Shown: positions 62,479 through 64,000 of the stretch, piece by piece
Position numbering within the stretch: the stretch's first letter is position 1
How the letters are laid out: each line of letters begins with the position of its first letter
Source of the DNA: Microbacterium hominis
Lineage (GTDB): Bacteria > Actinomycetota > Actinomycetes > Actinomycetales > Microbacteriaceae
NCBI RefSeq assembly: GCF_013282805.1
Contig: NZ_CP054038.1
Span: forward strand, 2,728,001-2,792,000
DNA length: 64,000 bases
Direction: 5' to 3'
The notes under the pieces: model-generated
The model's database searches: none
What the model was told of the DNA's origin: nothing
The model's input: the letters and a program-made list of their open reading frames with translations, nothing else
Translations under genes and position numbers: made by a program

Positions 62479-63753
62479 TTACTGCTGCAGGCCGGGGTAG
62501 AGCGGGAAGGCGGCGGCGAGCGCGTCGACGCGGGCGCGCAGCGCGTCGAGGTCGGCGCCGGGCTGCAGCGCGAGGGCGATCACGTCGGCGACCTCGGCGA
62601 ACTCGGCGTCGCCGAATCCGCGCGTCGCGAGCGCGGGCGTGCCGATGCGCAGGCCCGAGGTGACCATCGGCGGGCGCGGGTCGTTCGGCACGGCGTTGCG
62701 GTTGACGGTGATGTGGATCTCGTGCAGGAGGTCCTCGGCCTGCTTGCCGTCGATGGCGGCCTCGCGCAGGTCGACGAGCACGAGGTGCACGTCGGTGCCG
62801 CCCGAGCGCACCGCGACGCCGGCATCCTTCACGTCCTGCTGCGAGAGGCGATCGGCCAGCAGCGCGGCGCCGCGCACCACGCGCTCCTGGCGCTCCCGGA
62901 ACTCGGGGGTGCCGGCGAGCTTGAACGCGGTCGCCTTCGCGGCGATGACGTGCATGAGCGGGCCGCCCTGCTGCCCGGGGAAGACGGCGGAGTTGATCTT
63001 CTTGGCGATGTCGGCGTCGTTGGTGAGGATGAAGCCCGAACGCGGTCCGCCGATGGTCTTGTGCACGGTCGACGACACGACGTCGGCGTACGGCACGGGC
63101 GAGGGGTGCAGGCCCGCCGCCACGAGACCGGCGAAGTGCGCCATGTCGACCCACAGCAGGGCGCCGACCTCGTCGGCGATCGCGCGGAACGCGGCGAAGT
63201 CGAGCTGGCGCGGGTAGGCCGACCAGCCCGCGATGATGACCTTCGGCTGGTGCTCGAGGGCCAGGCGCCGCACCTCGTCCATGTCGATGATGCTGGTCTC
63301 GGGGTTCACGCCGTACGCAACGATGTTGTAGAGGCGCCCGGAGAAGTTGATCTTCATGCCGTGCGTGAGGTGGCCGCCCTGATCCAGCGACAGACCCAGC
63401 AGCGTGTCGCCGGGGCGCGCGATCGCGTGCAGCACGGCGGCGTTGGCGGAGGCGCCGGAGTGGGGCTGCACGTTGGCGTACTCGGCGCCGAACAGCTCCT
63501 TGGCGCGGGCGATCGCGAGCTCCTCGGCGACGTCGACCTCCTCGCAGCCGCCGTAGTAGCGGCGGCCGGGGTAGCCCTCCGCGTACTTGTTGGTGAGCAC
63601 CGAACCCTGCGACTGCAGCACCGAGACCGGAACGAAGTTCTCGGACGCGATCATCTCGAGGAAGCCGCGCTGGCGGTTCAGCTCGCGCTCGAGCACCTCC
63701 GCGATCTCGGGGTCGACCTCGGCGAGCGGGGCGTTGAAGTACGGATCTGTCAT
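62479..63753 (-). CDS. glyA: Serine hydroxymethyltransferase
   Basis: This PLP enzyme makes glycine and methylene-tetrahydrofolate from serine. The 424-residue protein has [20 protein letters not shown], the glycine-rich [29 protein letters not shown], and the PLP Lys in [21 protein letters not shown] lies 7 nt before the ATG. It leads the glyA-folD pair and is preceded by a ZTP riboswitch, which would increase expression when 10-formyl-THF is short. Confidence 0.96.
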   Translation of the reverse strand: MTDPYFNAPLAEVDPEIAEVLERELNRQRGFLEMIASENFVPVSVLQSQGSVLTNKYAEGYPGRRYYGGCEEVDVAEELAIARAKELFGAEYANVQPHSGASANAAVLHAIARPGDTLLGLSLDQGGHLTHGMKINFSGRLYNIVAYGVNPETSIIDMDEVRRLALEHQPKVIIAGWSAYPRQLDFAAFRAIADEVGALLWVDMAHFAGLVAAGLHPSPVPYADVVSSTVHKTIGGPRSGFILTNDADIAKKINSAVFPGQQGGPLMHVIAAKATAFKLAGTPEFRERQERVVRGAALLADRLSQQDVKDAGVAVRSGGTDVHLVLVDLREAAIDGKQAEDLLHEIHITVNRNAVPNDPRPPMVTSGLRIGTPALATRGFGDAEFAEVADVIALALQPGADLDALRARVDALAAAFPLYPGLQQ

Positions 63754-63810
63754 GACGATCTCCTGACGACGGCTGGATTCGGACGCCCGCAGCGCGGGAG
63801 CGGGTGAACA

Positions 63811-63888
63811 TCGGCCCAGGCGTGCGGTCGAATGCCGTTGTCGGTCGCTCCCCGGTGGTTCCCCACCTCAACGCCAGTCGCGACCCTG
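63811..63888 (-). ncRNA. ZTP riboswitch (pfl motif)
   Basis: On the minus strand the leader reads GGGTCGCGACTGGCGTTGAG, then GTGGGGAACCACCGGGGAGC and GACC, and after a variable loop CGCACGCCTGGGC. These are the conserved blocks of the pfl motif that senses ZTP/ZMP, and the class is known upstream of glyA and folD in actinobacteria. A TATGCT hexamer (plus-strand 63891-63896) lies just before it. Between the element and glyA a CCCGC-GCT-GCGGG hairpin (63786-63798) may be part of the switch. Confidence 0.92.
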
Positions 63889-63934
63889 CGAGCATACCGG
63901 ATCCGCACCCTCGCGCCGCGGGCGATCGGCGCGA

Positions 63935-63981
63935 TAGGCTGGCCGGACGCATTTTGTTAGGACTCTTTACTAGGAGGATCC
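63935..63981 (+). promoter_or_regulatory. Promoter and leader of the gene at the right edge
   Basis: TAGGCT (63935-63940) is a probable -10 element. The leader then has an unusually AT-rich run, ATTTTGTTAGGACTCTTTAC, with TTAGGA and CTAGGA as direct repeats, and a perfect AGGAGG ribosome site (63972-63977). The AT-rich block may bind a regulator such as a MarR-type protein (inference). Confidence 0.45.
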
Positions 63982-64000
63982 GTGCCGCACCTTCCGGTCG
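63982..64000 (+). CDS. Start of an unidentified gene (cut by the window edge)
   Basis: GTG at 63982 follows AGGAGG by 4 nt and begins VPHLPV before the sequence ends. Six codons are too few to identify the product. The strong ribosome site and nearby promoter make a real start likely. Confidence 0.5.

Overview
This is a high-GC actinobacterial chromosome segment, most like Microbacterium or another Microbacteriaceae. The evidence is the strong G/C third-position bias, GTG and TTG starts, the many genes with a -10 hexamer (YANNNT) only 6-7 nt before the start codon (leaderless transcription), the very frequent heptamer GGATGCC/GGCATCC, and the gene repertoire: actinobacterial SdhCDAB order, a RamB-like regulator beside GTP-dependent PEP carboxykinase, and an MndD-type homoprotocatechuate dioxygenase. 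I found no tRNA, rRNA, CRISPR array, integrase or transposase. The window looks like ordinary chromosome rather than a mobile island.

Layout. 1-2.4 kb: 5' part of a BMP-family lipoprotein and a mannose-1-phosphate guanylyltransferase. 2.6-6.2 kb: sdhCDAB. 6.2-12.1 kb: an MFS exporter, a YihY/BrkB protein, exonuclease III, trpS, a GNAT acetyltransferase and an Fpg/Nei glycosylase. 12.2-16.6 kb: glpD-glpK with a divergent SorC-type regulator. 16.6-20.4 kb: an FMN riboswitch and the riboflavin operon ribD-ribE-ribBA-ribH. 20.4-27.1 kb: small membrane protein, a three-gene ABC-2 exporter, a ClC channel and an ABC exporter with an unusual nucleotide-binding domain. 27.3-31.8 kb: pckG, divergent RamB-like regulator, AlkZ/YcaQ-like protein.

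31.9-60 kb is an aromatic-acid catabolic region. It holds an aldehyde dehydrogenase, a 3-hydroxybenzoate 4-monooxygenase with a divergent IclR regulator, an unassigned ThDP enzyme with a NIPSNAP protein, and the phenylacetate genes (paaABCDE plus a paaG-like gene; paaF-like, paaH, paaZ, a frameshifted paaI; paaR). A metallo-beta-lactamase-fold hydrolase, two MHS-type transporters and a LysR regulator follow. The region ends with a homoprotocatechuate meta-cleavage operon: a FAH-RraA fusion, a GntR regulator, then hpaE, hpaD, hpaH and hpaI. Phenylacetate-CoA ligase (paaK) and the thiolase (paaJ) are not in the window, nor are a CHM isomerase (hpaF) or the hpaBC hydroxylase. 60-64 kb: a transglutaminase-like protein, a membrane protein, glyA-folD behind a ZTP riboswitch, and the first codons of a further gene.

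The catabolic modules converge on the citric acid cycle: PaaH/PaaZ chemistry leads to acetyl-CoA and succinyl-CoA, HpaI gives pyruvate and succinic semialdehyde, and an SSADH-like dehydrogenase, Sdh and PEP carboxykinase are encoded in the same window. The most notable non-gene structures are five copies of one dispersed hairpin family, several single-copy hairpins, a hairpin lying inside the coding sequence of the FAH-RraA linker, near-identical putative operators in front of both paa promoters, and a 15/17-nt shared motif in front of mobA/iclR and of the hpa operon. I see no clear case of a wholly new multi-gene system.
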